Notes: a model not told the origin generated them from the letters alone. 64,000 bases of DNA from Dasania phycosphaerae (GCF_026891035.1 NZ_JAPTGG010000002.1:248001-312000); one strand, 5' to 3'. Positions 28,317 through 37,689 are shown, counted from the first letter of the stretch. Made by a program: numbers and translations.

Positions 28317-29741
28317 ATGGACATAGGTTTAACAGAAAGTAATTATATTGATGGTCGCTGGGTTTCAAATAATATTGAACAGTGGTTTACCATTGTTTCT
28401 CCATCAGATGAAAGGCCACTAGGCCGCTTACCGCTGAGCAATGCAGAAGTTGTTGATCAGGCGGTTGCTGCTGCTAAGCGCGCTTTTCCCTCTTTTAGTC
28501 AAACAGATAAGGCCACTAGACTTGCTCTGCTTGAGAAGATTTTAACTATCTATACGCGTCGATATGAAGAAATGGCACAAGCCATTTCTTGTGAAATGGG
28601 GGCGCCAATCAGTATGTCTAGAAATGCGCAGGTTGCTGTAGGTAGTGGCCTGTTGAAAAGTATTAGTGCGACGCTGGCGTCTTTTGATTTTGTTAGCCAG
28701 CGTGATTCGGCAGAAATTCGCAAAGAGCCTATTGGTGTCGCTGGTTTGATTACCCCCTGGAATTGGCCTATGAACCAAATCGTTGCCAAGGTGGGGGCTG
28801 CAATTGCTGCTGGCTGCTGTATGGTATTAAAGCCTAGTGAATATGCGCCTTACAGTGCAGCTTTATTTGCAGAAATTCTAGATGAAGCCGGAGTGCCCGC
28901 TGGCGTTTTTAATTTGGTGCAAGGTAATTACATAGCTGGGGCTGCATTAACGCGACACCCTGATGTGGACTTAATATCGATTACCGGGTCTACACGCGCC
29001 GGCGTTGAGGTAGCTACTGCAGCAGCCCCAACTATAAAACGGGTAACCCAGGAATTAGGAGGTAAGTCACCTTATGTGATTTTACCCGGTTCAGATATTG
29101 TATCGGCAGTCAGTCACTGTGTTGAGCGCTGTTTTTATAATAGTGGCCAATCCTGTAATGCACCCACACGATTGCTAGTACATAGTGACGATTATGATCA
29201 GGTAGTGACTACTGCAAAAGCTGTGGCTGATAAGATGAAGGTGGGGGACCCTGCAGATGAGAGCACTATACTTGGCCCCTTAGTTAACGAGCAGCAATTC
29301 GAGCGTGTTTGTCATTACATAGCGAGAGGTAAAGAAGAGGGGGCTAGCGTTATAGTTGGCGGGCATCCGTCTAGGCTTGCGGGTTTTGCTAAAGGTTACT
29401 ATGTCGCACCTACCATTTTTGGTGATGTAGAAAGCACCATGTCCATTGCACGGGAAGAAATATTTGGCCCTGTGTTATGTATTTTACGTTATGACACTGT
29501 GGCCGATGCTGTAGCGATGGCAAATGATACAGAGTTCGGTTTGTCAGCTTATCTTTTTGCTAAAACCAGTGCCGAAGCGAAAGAGCTGGCCCCCAGCATA
29601 CGTGCGGGCATGGTGCACATTAACGGGGCGGCAGCTGCGCTTGATTTGCCTTTTGGCGGTTTTAAAAAATCCGGCAACGGCCGTGAACGGGGTATTTGGG
29701 GGATTGAAGAGTATCTTGAGGTAAAAGCGGTATTTTACTAA
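28317..29741 (+). CDS. NAD(P)-dependent aldehyde dehydrogenase
   Basis: Oxidises an aldehyde to its carboxylic acid. From ATG 28317 the protein has 474 residues, the family norm; the open frame reaches a GTG at 28170, but that extension is hydrophobic and atypical. The cofactor block TPWNWPMNQ, the general base in TQELGGKSP (Glu246) and the nucleophile in YNSGQSCNAPTR (Cys280) are all present. NSGQSCNAPTR places it with semialdehyde/aromatic aldehyde dehydrogenases, not the betaine type. With the omega-aminotransferase at 33863 it could oxidise the resulting omega-semialdehyde; that link is inference. LysR regulator gene follows 128 bases downstream. Confidence 0.9.
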   Translation: MDIGLTESNYIDGRWVSNNIEQWFTIVSPSDERPLGRLPLSNAEVVDQAVAAAKRAFPSFSQTDKATRLALLEKILTIYTRRYEEMAQAISCEMGAPISMSRNAQVAVGSGLLKSISATLASFDFVSQRDSAEIRKEPIGVAGLITPWNWPMNQIVAKVGAAIAAGCCMVLKPSEYAPYSAALFAEILDEAGVPAGVFNLVQGNYIAGAALTRHPDVDLISITGSTRAGVEVATAAAPTIKRVTQELGGKSPYVILPGSDIVSAVSHCVERCFYNSGQSCNAPTRLLVHSDDYDQVVTTAKAVADKMKVGDPADESTILGPLVNEQQFERVCHYIARGKEEGASVIVGGHPSRLAGFAKGYYVAPTIFGDVESTMSIAREEIFGPVLCILRYDTVADAVAMANDTEFGLSAYLFAKTSAEAKELAPSIRAGMVHINGAAAALDLPFGGFKKSGNGRERGIWGIEEYLEVKAVFY

Positions 29742-29869
29742 ATCATCTTCTACTAATTAGCGCACGGGGGAGGGCTGTAAAGCGGCCTTGCAATTAAGCT
29801 CCTAAATCAATAGTGGTAGACAATTACTAAGGGGGCGTTTATTGTTACCTTTGTGCCAGGAGTTTTTAT

Positions 29870-30910
29870 ATGTCTGACGATAAAATTAATGACCTAACGC
29901 CACCAAGTTCAAACCTACCTACCCGTAAGTCTTTACCGCCTTTTGAAGCGCTGCGAGCTTTTGATGCTGTTGCCCGCTTGGGCGGCGTAAGAAAAGCTGC
30001 CCAGCACCTATGCCGTGATCATGCAGTCGTTAGCCGCCATTTGAAAAGTATAGAGGATTGGACCAGCGCCAAGCTTATAGAGCGTACACCTGCTGGCGCG
30101 GTTTTAACCGAAGATGGCCTACGCTACCATCAAGAAATTTCCCAGGCCATTGATATGATTGCCAATGCGACAGTCGAGTTGATGAAGCATAACAATGTAG
30201 ATCAGGTGCAAGTTTGGAGTATGCCTGGCTTTACCTTGCAGTGGTTAATGGCTCGTTTAGGCAAGTTTGAAAAAGCTTATCCAAGTTTAGATATTGAGCT
30301 ACGACCCACCAATAAAGGCCCTGACTTTGAAAGACGTGAGGCTGATGTAGATATACGATTCTCGCCCTATTATAGGCCTGCGTTAGAGCTACCTGCCTAT
30401 GTACGAGCGTTAGAGATTGCCAGGCCGCCAATTATTGCAGTGGCCAGCCCTGAATATTTACAACGTGAAGAGCCTATAAAAACCCCTGCTGATTTATTGA
30501 ACCATCATTTATTGCATGAGGATGGCTTTGAGCGCTGGCGTGCATGGTTGGCAGCCAATGGCATTGATGAAGATATTGAGCTTTCTGGTCCGCGACTATG
30601 GCAAAGTCACTTAACTCTGGAAGCAGCGCGTCATCACAGTGGTGTGGCTTTAACGAATTATCTAGTTGCCGCTGATGATTTAAAAAATGGCCGCTTACTA
30701 GATGTAGGCGCCAATAATCCAGACTTTAAGAATTTAGCCTTAGGAGCATACTTATTTATTGCACGTGAAGATCGCTGGGACGCTATTCCAATTGATCGTT
30801 TTCGGCGCTGGCTGTTAAAAATGATTAAAGAAGAGTTCCCCGAAGCCATGAACGTTTCAGAGGATGAGTTTATGGTGCATCCCAGCCACCACAAAAACCG
30901 CTATAGTTAA
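29870..30910 (+). CDS. LysR-family transcriptional regulator (GcvA/AmpR-like)
   Basis: 346 residues with an N-terminal winged helix-turn-helix (about 22-80: LPPFEALRAFDAVARLGGVRKAAQHL, then AVVSRHLKSIEDWTSAKLIERT), characteristic of the GcvA branch, and a C-terminal effector domain starting about residue 110. AGGAG precedes the ATG. An extra C-terminal tail (about 315-346) is rich in charged residues and His. Located inside the catabolic island, it is the best local candidate to bind the motif at 14676, 17136, 22530, 22748 and 33748. Confidence 0.92.
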   Translation: MSDDKINDLTPPSSNLPTRKSLPPFEALRAFDAVARLGGVRKAAQHLCRDHAVVSRHLKSIEDWTSAKLIERTPAGAVLTEDGLRYHQEISQAIDMIANATVELMKHNNVDQVQVWSMPGFTLQWLMARLGKFEKAYPSLDIELRPTNKGPDFERREADVDIRFSPYYRPALELPAYVRALEIARPPIIAVASPEYLQREEPIKTPADLLNHHLLHEDGFERWRAWLAANGIDEDIELSGPRLWQSHLTLEAARHHSGVALTNYLVAADDLKNGRLLDVGANNPDFKNLALGAYLFIAREDRWDAIPIDRFRRWLLKMIKEEFPEAMNVSEDEFMVHPSHHKNRYS

Positions 30911-30932
30911 CGCTGCAGCTACTTTATGAATG

Positions 30933-30968
30933 CGCCAGCTAGGGAAGGTTTCTCTAGCTGGCGTTTTT
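30933..30968 (+). terminator. Terminator after the LysR gene (probably bidirectional)
   Basis: CGCCAGCTAGGGAA pairs with TTCTCTAGCTGGCG (13 of 14 positions) around a 3-base loop, followed by five T. It lies between convergent lysR and the POT transporter gene. Confidence 0.85.
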
Positions 30969-30978
30969 ATTCGGCCTG

Positions 30979-32355
30979 TTATCTAATAAGTACCTTAAGC
31001 AACGAGCCTTTTAACAATATAATCAGCACTGTACCTGTGGCCACTATAGCGCCGTGCATAAACCAGAAGTTAGCTGGCGAAAGAATTTCTGCATAACGGC
31101 CTAGCCAGCCGCTAAAAATACCGCCAAAGAATATGGCAAGATAATAACAGCCAACCAGTGCTGCGTTGACCGAAGCCGGTGCGGCACGTGATACCAATGC
31201 TAGGGTGGTAGGGCTGGCATATAAAAAACCTATAGAGCAAATAAGATGGAATACAACAGGGTATAGCAGGTTGATAGGAGCTGCATTACTGTTGATCTCG
31301 GAGCTCCCTAACCATAGGCATGCGCCAGCAAAAATAGCACAACCTATGGCTATTTTATTTAAGTCACTGGGCTCTGTTTTTCTAGCAGCTTGTCGTTTCC
31401 AAAGCCATAGCACTACGGGCGCAAATAAAAGCACTGCAAATGTATCCATAGATTGAAACCAGGTTACAGGTATAGTCATGTCAAAAATAACCCGATCTAC
31501 ACGGGCCTGTACCCAAAGAGGATAGGCGTTCCAAACCTGACTTTGTGCCGTCCAGTATAATGCGGTAATGGCCAGTAGAAGGATAATTGATAAAACTAGG
31601 TTTACATCCGATTTACTTAGTTTAGTTTTATCTTTTTGCTTCGTTGTTGGTTTATCTATGGGTAGATGTTGTCGACCACTTAAGTAAATAATCATGCCGA
31701 TAATCATGCCAATACCCGCGGCACCAAATCCGTAATGCCAGCCGTAGAATTCCCCTAGGGTGCCACAGACTAAGGGCGCAGCAAAGGCTCCCACAATAAT
31801 GGCAATGGTGTAGAGCGAATAGCCGGCATCAATACGTGTGTCGTCTTTTTTATACAGGCCGCCAACTTGTGCTGCTAGGTTGCCTTTGAGAAAACCTGAG
31901 CCCAGTATTAAAAAAAGTATGGCAAATAAAAATGCCGCTTCTACAGCCATTAAAAAATGACCAATGGCCATCAGTACCGCGCCAATAATTACCGCTCTTG
32001 TTCTACCTAAGTAACGGTCGCCAATTAACCCACCGAATACAGGCATAAAATATACAAAGCCTATATACAGGCCAACAAATTGGGTAGCTAATGCTTGGGT
32101 CGATAGATTACCGAACACGCTTTCTAGTGCAGCTCTAAATCCGCTAAAGCCTATAACCTGCTCAATAGCACCGGGTTGTAATAGATAACTGGATAGGTAA
32201 AGCACCAGTAGTGCTTGCATTCCATAAAATGAAAATCTTTCCCAGGCTTCAGCGAAAATAATATAACCCAAGCCTTTGGGGTGACCTATAAATGCGGTAT
32301 CGTCTTGCTTCGATATTTTTAGCGTATCGATGCTTGCAGTGATATCAGCGCTCAT
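30979..32355 (-). CDS. POT/PTR-family proton-coupled peptide transporter
   Basis: Inner-membrane importer of di- and tripeptides. The 458 residues contain about 12 membrane segments. The signature EAWERFSFYGMQALLVLYL matches the family ExxER-F-x-Y-G motif, and GGLIGDRYLGRTRAVIIG is the MFS loop 2-3 motif. GGAG precedes the ATG. It follows the serine hydrolase gene by 41 bases, so the two are cotranscribed; importing an oligoamide and cleaving it inside the cell is the obvious reading. Confidence 0.9.
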   Translation of the reverse strand: MSADITASIDTLKISKQDDTAFIGHPKGLGYIIFAEAWERFSFYGMQALLVLYLSSYLLQPGAIEQVIGFSGFRAALESVFGNLSTQALATQFVGLYIGFVYFMPVFGGLIGDRYLGRTRAVIIGAVLMAIGHFLMAVEAAFLFAILFLILGSGFLKGNLAAQVGGLYKKDDTRIDAGYSLYTIAIIVGAFAAPLVCGTLGEFYGWHYGFGAAGIGMIIGMIIYLSGRQHLPIDKPTTKQKDKTKLSKSDVNLVLSIILLLAITALYWTAQSQVWNAYPLWVQARVDRVIFDMTIPVTWFQSMDTFAVLLFAPVVLWLWKRQAARKTEPSDLNKIAIGCAIFAGACLWLGSSEINSNAAPINLLYPVVFHLICSIGFLYASPTTLALVSRAAPASVNAALVGCYYLAIFFGGIFSGWLGRYAEILSPANFWFMHGAIVATGTVLIILLKGSLLKVLIR

Positions 32356-32396
32356 TATAACTCCAGAGTGTAACCGTAAATGATTGAAAAGAAGGT

Positions 32397-33638
32397 CTAG
32401 TCACTAGCCAAGGTATCGACAACAGCATTAAAAAAATCGTTATCAATGATATTTTCTGATCCCATGGGTTTGGAGCGCGCACTCCATACCACTATCACAG
32501 TGTTTTTGCTTTGGTTAATATAAATGCGTTGGCCAAAAATACCTCTAGCACTAAAGGCCGCGTCAGTAAACTTGCCGTTGGTATTAGGTACTAACCACCA
32601 CATATAGCCGTAGGGTATTAAGCCACTATTGCTGTTACTAGGGCTAGTTGCTTCCTTAACCCAGTTGTCGGGGAGTAGCTGTTCACCGTTGTGCACACCG
32701 TTATTCATGATAAAAAGACCAAACCTGGCATAATCACGCAGTGTTGCACTGATACCACTGCCTGCAACTTCAAGCCCCTGTGGCGACTCTAGCCACCAAT
32801 AGGCATCTGATTCCATGCCGAGTTTAGACCAAAGCGTTTCGCTGAGATAATCAGCTAGATATTTACCTGTTGCGGCATAAAGTAAGGATCCCACTACTTG
32901 TGTTTCGCCGGTGCTGTAGTTCCAGTGGCTTCCAGGCTCAGTAACTTTAGGTAGTTGAGACATATAACGCAAGATGGAACCTGGTTGTTGGCCTATTTGC
33001 AATTCCAGAACATCACGTCGCTCTGAGTGAGGGTTGGTATGATCTTCATTCCACTGTGCCCCGGATGTCATTTGCAATAGCTGTTTAATAGTAACATCAC
33101 CGTAAGTACCGCCCTGCAATTCAGGTAAATACGTGGTAAGCGCATCATCAATACTGTTTATATAGCCCTGTTTAATGGCGATGCCTACCATAGTTGTGCT
33201 AATGGATTTTGCCATAGACATAGACATCCAGCGGGTTTGTGCATTGTTGCCCAGCTCGTAGTGCTCTAATACCAGTTTATTGTCTTTTAATACCATTAGC
33301 CCCGCCACGCGATTGCGGGAAATATAATCGTAAAGATCATAATGATTGCCATTAGCATAAAAAGAAAAATTTTCCATTTGTTGCTTGCTAGGGGGCAGGG
33401 TATTACTACTGCTTCCCCTGCTTATAATACGCGTTGGAAAAAGCTGGTCAGCGTTTCTGAAGATATCGACTTGCACACCAGGGGGAAGTTTTCCTGCGTA
33501 CGCTCTACGAATCAGTTCATTCTTATCTATGCCAAATTGTTTTTGGTAATCGACTATTGCTGCTGTGCTCGATTTATTTTTTTGCTGTAGAGGCATATCT
33601 TCAAACTCTTGTTCTTTCATAATAACTACACAATACAT
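32397..33638 (-). CDS. Serine hydrolase of the class C beta-lactamase/NylB fold
   Basis: Penicillin-binding-protein-like hydrolase, 413 residues from the longest start; ATG 33620 or 33596 are alternatives. The nucleophile motif S-x-x-K is Ser141-Met-Ala-Lys144 and the second motif is Tyr241-Ser-Thr (NYSTGETQ). QMTSGAQWNEDHTNPHSE and GISATLRDYARFGLFIMN recall 6-aminohexanoate-dimer hydrolase NylB and related EstB-type esterases. No signal peptide is visible at any candidate start, so it should be cytoplasmic like NylB. Upstream of the POT transporter in one operon and divergent from the omega-aminotransferase, with an operator copy in the shared promoter region. An esterase or lactamase role is possible. 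Confidence 0.82.
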   Translation of the reverse strand: MYCVVIMKEQEFEDMPLQQKNKSSTAAIVDYQKQFGIDKNELIRRAYAGKLPPGVQVDIFRNADQLFPTRIISRGSSSNTLPPSKQQMENFSFYANGNHYDLYDYISRNRVAGLMVLKDNKLVLEHYELGNNAQTRWMSMSMAKSISTTMVGIAIKQGYINSIDDALTTYLPELQGGTYGDVTIKQLLQMTSGAQWNEDHTNPHSERRDVLELQIGQQPGSILRYMSQLPKVTEPGSHWNYSTGETQVVGSLLYAATGKYLADYLSETLWSKLGMESDAYWWLESPQGLEVAGSGISATLRDYARFGLFIMNNGVHNGEQLLPDNWVKEATSPSNSNSGLIPYGYMWWLVPNTNGKFTDAAFSARGIFGQRIYINQSKNTVIVVWSARSKPMGSENIIDNDFFNAVVDTLASD

Positions 33639-33747
33639 GTAGATGACATAACTGAGTATATTGGCTTGCCTTTAGCTGCGGAAGTTGCCAACCGTGTCGG
33701 TATCGGTGCACAAATCACACCATAGCTCGCACAAGTGCCTAGTCAGC

Positions 33748-33785
33748 GTTGCCTAGTTGTCACCAACGTTGTCATGTTTAGCATC
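33748..33785 (+). promoter_or_regulatory. Island operator motif, copy C
   Basis: GTTGCCTAGTTGTCACC, then 16 bases, then GCATC (one mismatch to GCAAC). It lies in the divergent region between the serine hydrolase/POT operon and the aminotransferase, 77 bases before the aminotransferase ATG. Confidence 0.6.
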
Positions 33786-33862
33786 TTCTGGCTCGGCTGT
33801 AAGCTACATATACTGCTGTTATTGTCATAGACAAAACACTAAAAATTAAAGAGGAAGCAGTT

Positions 33863-35158
33863 ATGAAGCTCGATGCTCATTGGATGCCTTTTACGGCTAA
33901 TAAAGCATTTAAACAAAGCCCTATACTTATGGAGTCATCCAGTGGTATGCGTTGGCAAACTGAAGAGGGGCAATCCTTTCTCGATATGACGGCAGGGCTT
34001 TGGTGTACAAATTTAGGCCATAGTCGGCAAAAAGTTGCCGAAGCTATGTATGAATCGGCCAAAAAGTTGAGCTATGTGCCTTCATTTAATCTAGGCCATA
34101 GAGCTTCTTTTGAGCTTGCTGAGCGCCTGGTCGCGCATTCTCCTGGTGATATAAACCATGTATTTTTTACCAACTCGGGTTCTGAGGCAATAGACACTGC
34201 ATTAAAGATCGCCATGGCCTACCATAGTGCCAAGGGGCAGTCAGGTCGTAAAATATTTATTGCACGTGAGCGAGCCTATCATGGTGTTAATATTGGTGGC
34301 ACTTCTGTAGGCGGTATAATACATAATAGTCGTCATTTTGATCGCTGGGGGTCTGTTGATCATTTACCCCATACTCATGATTTGGCCAATAATGCTTTTT
34401 CTCGTGGACTGCCTGAGACTGGTGTTGAAAAAGCAAGCGCCCTCAAAGATTTAGTCGCATTGCACGGCGCAGAAAATATTGCTGCTGTTGTAGTTGAGCC
34501 TATCGCAGGTGCCGGTGGGGTGTTACCGCCACCCGTAGGTTATTTAAAAGAGTTACGAAGAATTTGTGATGAGCACGATATATTGTTGATTTTTGATGAA
34601 GTGGTAACCGGCTTTGGTCGTACTGGCTCTTTTACTGCATCTATAGAGTTTGATGTTATCCCCGATATGTACACTTCTGCAAAAGGCTTAACCAGTGGCG
34701 CTGTACCTATGGGAGCAACTTTCTGCAAGGACTTTATTTACGATACCGTGGTTGGCTCTGCTGAAGGCATAGAATTATGGCATGGCTATACTTATTCTGC
34801 TCATCCTATTGCCTGCGCCGCAGCTAATGCCTGCTTAGATATTTACGAAGAGGAATCTTTATTTACTCGCGTTAATTCAGGTATAGGTGCTTATTTTGAA
34901 AATGCGATTCATAGCCTAAGTGATCTTCCTCAAGTTGTTGATATACGTAACTATGGCTTGTTGGGGGCTATAGAATTTGCCCCACAATCTGAGGGCTTGC
35001 CTCTGGGATCCAGGCTGTTCAAAAAATCGATGGAGCAAGGTCTAATGGTACGGGGCGCAGGTGATAGTATCATTCTTTCACCGCCACTGATTATTGAAGA
35101 GCAACATGTTGACGAGTTTGTTGATAAGTTACGTGCTGCCGCCAGGGATATTTTTTAG
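33863..35158 (+). CDS. Class III omega-amino-acid:pyruvate aminotransferase
   Basis: PLP enzyme moving the terminal amino group of an omega-amino acid (such as beta-alanine) or amine to pyruvate, giving a semialdehyde. The opening HWMPFTANKAFKQSP is very like the characterised omega-amino acid:pyruvate aminotransferases. TNSGSEAIDTALK binds the PLP phosphate, Asp245 (IFDEVVTGFGRTG) contacts the pyridine N and Lys274 (SAKGLTSG) forms the Schiff base. 431 residues is the normal length. AGAGGAAG precedes the ATG. Monocistronic, ended by a strong terminator. Confidence 0.92.
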   Translation: MKLDAHWMPFTANKAFKQSPILMESSSGMRWQTEEGQSFLDMTAGLWCTNLGHSRQKVAEAMYESAKKLSYVPSFNLGHRASFELAERLVAHSPGDINHVFFTNSGSEAIDTALKIAMAYHSAKGQSGRKIFIARERAYHGVNIGGTSVGGIIHNSRHFDRWGSVDHLPHTHDLANNAFSRGLPETGVEKASALKDLVALHGAENIAAVVVEPIAGAGGVLPPPVGYLKELRRICDEHDILLIFDEVVTGFGRTGSFTASIEFDVIPDMYTSAKGLTSGAVPMGATFCKDFIYDTVVGSAEGIELWHGYTYSAHPIACAAANACLDIYEEESLFTRVNSGIGAYFENAIHSLSDLPQVVDIRNYGLLGAIEFAPQSEGLPLGSRLFKKSMEQGLMVRGAGDSIILSPPLIIEEQHVDEFVDKLRAAARDIF

Positions 35159-35188
35159 CTTACAGATAAGGCTATACCCTAGTGGCAT

Positions 35189-35224
35189 AATCCTCCTGAC
35201 GCCTCAGCGGCAGGGGGATTTTTT
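35189..35224 (+). terminator. Rho-independent terminator after the aminotransferase
   Basis: AATCCTCCTG (35189-35198) pairs with CAGGGGGATT (35211-35220), ten pairs including one G-T, followed by a T-run. Confidence 0.88.
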
Positions 35225-35372
35225 ATGCCGCGCTTGTTTCTAATTTATCGGAAGATTTGTACTGCAATTATTAGATATCATTTGAAGCTGGGTGATCAGC
35301 TTTAGACATGTGTTTTGAAAAGCGGGGGGAGAAGTAGGGGGGAGCTGTTCGCCATCCATGGCAACGATTAAG

Positions 35373-36110
35373 TTAAGAGCCTGGCACTATTACGCGATCA
35401 ATATTAGCTTGCATCATACTGGCAATTTTGAGGGCATTTGCATCTTCAGTGCTTGTTAATCCTTGCATGACCTTGCGCATATCTTCTAAATCACGGCTTT
35501 GACCTAAGCGCTTTATCCCTTGCATGCCTGTTACTCGAAAGCGAAAAGCCAGTACGCCTTTGCTGTATTGATCTAATAGTTTGGGGTCGGTATCTTCATA
35601 GCGCCAAGGATCTTTCTCATTGCGCTCCATATGAATGATAGTCGCCTCTAAGACCTTGAGTGTTTCCTCATGATCTTCTATAGGGATAAATTGCCCTTGT
35701 ACCTGTACGGCTACATAACTCCATGTGGGTATTTTAGGCTCTTCCACATACCAGCGTGGCGAGATATACGCATCCGGACCTTGTAGTAGGGCCACAGCTG
35801 GTACCCCTGCTAGTACTGCCGCGCAATGAGGGTTACGTTTTGCAACATGGCCAAAAAATTCTGGGGTCTGCGGTTCACTGTTTTTTACTAATGAATCAGA
35901 TGGCAAGTTTGCATAGATAAGTGGTGTAGCTGTTATTTGCAGCTGTTCTTCAAAACTTGAAAAAAATTGTGCGAAAGGGTTTTCTTTTATATATTCAATT
36001 AACTCACTTTCTTTAGAAAAATCAAAATGTTGTGGGACAAACATATTTTTACCCACATCTTCTAGTGAGCTTGCTAGGATCTTACCTGCGGCAACTTTAG
36101 ATACAGACAT
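35373..36110 (-). CDS. PaiB-like FMN-binding protein
   Basis: PaiB-family proteins have a split-barrel flavin-binding fold and are annotated as negative regulators of sporulation and protease genes in Bacillus. Family blocks seen are FVPQHFDF near the start, AKRNPHCAA, ISPRWYVEEPKIPTWSYVAVQ and KGVLAFRFRVTGMQGIKRLGQ. The 22 residues before FVPQHF are longer than the usual PaiB start, yet AGAGGA precedes the first ATG at the proper spacing, so the extension is probably real. Function here is unknown; a role in regulation or flavin-dependent amine metabolism would both be guesses. Confidence 0.82.
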   Translation of the reverse strand: MSVSKVAAGKILASSLEDVGKNMFVPQHFDFSKESELIEYIKENPFAQFFSSFEEQLQITATPLIYANLPSDSLVKNSEPQTPEFFGHVAKRNPHCAAVLAGVPAVALLQGPDAYISPRWYVEEPKIPTWSYVAVQVQGQFIPIEDHEETLKVLEATIIHMERNEKDPWRYEDTDPKLLDQYSKGVLAFRFRVTGMQGIKRLGQSRDLEDMRKVMQGLTSTEDANALKIASMMQANIDRVIVPGS

Positions 36111-36137
36111 ACAACTATCCTCTTACTGATATAAACA

Positions 36138-36164
36138 ATGCTGGCTTAAGTATTAAGCCAGCAT
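36138..36164 (-). terminator. Perfect 12-base-pair hairpin between the beta-helix and PaiB genes
   Basis: ATGCTGGCTTAA and TTAAGCCAGCAT around GTA. It lies past the beta-helix gene (91 bases after its stop) and before paiB on the minus strand, followed on that strand by a T-rich stretch. It probably ends the beta-helix transcript. Confidence 0.6.
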
Positions 36165-36255
36165 ATAGAAGTGTAATCTTTAGCCCTTTACGAGCTTCAT
36201 TTTATTAACGCTTTTTAAACAGTTACCAATGGTATTGCTGATTTAAAACTTTAAA

Positions 36256-37191
36256 CTATTGTGTGTTTTCTCTAGGATCATGGCTTAGCATGTTATTGCC
36301 TATGCGCAACAGCGCAGCCTTTTCGTTAACGTTCTTTTGATTATCTGCGATATAGCTATAATCTATATCTATACGTGCTTTTTTATCGACATTAACGCCA
36401 AAGGGCTTATTATGAGTAATGACAGATCGAGAAATTTGTATAGATGATTCATCGCTAGCGTAGATGCCATCATCATGATTTTCTTCGAATACAGAGTCAC
36501 TGATATTGACGTGAGCCTTATCATAGGCGGTGACAGCTGCGGACTCACTGCCGTGAAAATATGAGTGATCAAGATCAATTGAAGATGTTTCATTAGCCCA
36601 AATGCCAAGGTGGCTGTCCGTTACAGTAAGCTTGGTGGCCTTAACCTTCGCGTTACCATAAGTAGTCAGTGACATTTTCTGTATTTTTTTCATAGACACA
36701 TTATCTATTTCAGCCTCGCCATTAATAATAAAAATGCCATGGCCATCGTAGGTGTCATCTTCTTCTATATCCCAGCGAAAATCATTGAGATTAATGTTTT
36801 TAAAGGTAACTTTACTGTTATGAGTAACGAAAGCACTGGCAGCGCCTAGGCTACCATCAATAACTGTTCCAGATTCACCAATTAATTTTAATTCTTTATT
36901 CTCAATTACGGTAAATCCTCGGATTATCAATTCATTGAATGGGATCTCTCTGTATGAGATGGGTTGGTATATTCCAGATTTAAGTATTAGCGTGCTACCT
37001 GTTTGCGCGCTATCTACTGCTTGTTGAATCGCGTTTTCCCCAAAAAAATCGCAGGTGGTATCACTACGTTTTTCTGGGCAAATAATAATATTGTTTTGTT
37101 TTGATGCTATTGTCTCAGTCTTAGATTGTTGCGGGGGGGTACAGGCAATCAATAGCGTACTGGCGATTACTGTATATAAAACTCTTTGCAT
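36256..37191 (-). CDS. Right-handed beta-helix lipoprotein
   Basis: The ATG at 37191 starts a lipoprotein signal (TVIASTLLIAC, lipobox Cys at about residue 18). The frame is open 13 codons further, but without a signal-like start. The mature protein, about 290 residues, has parallel beta-helix repeats from about residue 60. Short strand-turn units such as NISDSVFEENHDDGIYASDESSIQI fit, with Asn/Asp/Ser ladders as in pectate-lyase-fold proteins. It has no recognisable lyase active site. It may bind or modify polysaccharide or be purely structural. Monocistronic. Confidence 0.75.
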   Translation of the reverse strand: MQRVLYTVIASTLLIACTPPQQSKTETIASKQNNIIICPEKRSDTTCDFFGENAIQQAVDSAQTGSTLILKSGIYQPISYREIPFNELIIRGFTVIENKELKLIGESGTVIDGSLGAASAFVTHNSKVTFKNINLNDFRWDIEEDDTYDGHGIFIINGEAEIDNVSMKKIQKMSLTTYGNAKVKATKLTVTDSHLGIWANETSSIDLDHSYFHGSESAAVTAYDKAHVNISDSVFEENHDDGIYASDESSIQISRSVITHNKPFGVNVDKKARIDIDYSYIADNQKNVNEKAALLRIGNNMLSHDPRENTQ

Positions 37192-37689
37192 AACTATAAC
37201 CTGGTTTTCGTTATTGTTAATAAGCCGCAACTAAGCAATGCTTGGCAGCTTAGGGAATCCTCGCTTACTGTAGATTCCGAAATGAAAGGTGATAATAGAA
37301 AAATTACTCGTGGTTTAGGAGATGCCAATACGGGCATTCCTGGTGCCCTCAGATCACCATAGTCATTGCAGCCCTGCAGCTATACACCGTTACCCTAAAA
37401 AACACCAATATTGCTGGCCAGGGGCGGGAGTTAAGGTGATTAATGGCGGCACTCAGGGGCATAGAGAGGGTGTTTTTTTGAATACACCTGACCATTATGC
37501 ATACACGGCTAGTTTGTGTTCGATCTTAGGTTTTGGTGCTCAGCTAAAACTCTGTCAATTTGCGTAAATGCCTGGCTACTTTTGCAGCTATTGAGGGTAT
37601 AGTGTCTGGTAGACAAGTTTTTTATGCTTCTATAAGCCGCAGTTATATCATCGGCTACTGACTGTATAGAATGGTGGAAGGAATGAACT
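37192..37689. other. Gene-free region between the beta-helix lipoprotein and the Crp-like regulator
   Basis: About 500 bases holding the divergent promoters. An 81-codon plus-strand frame (37322-37567) has a Shine-Dalgarno sequence directly abutting its ATG and an unprotein-like composition, so I do not call it. Confidence 0.45.

Noticed and set aside
37322..37567. 81-codon plus-strand ORF upstream of the Crp-like gene
   Set aside because: Shine-Dalgarno sequence touches the ATG, composition is His/Cys/Pro-rich and unlike a protein, and no domain or signal is seen.
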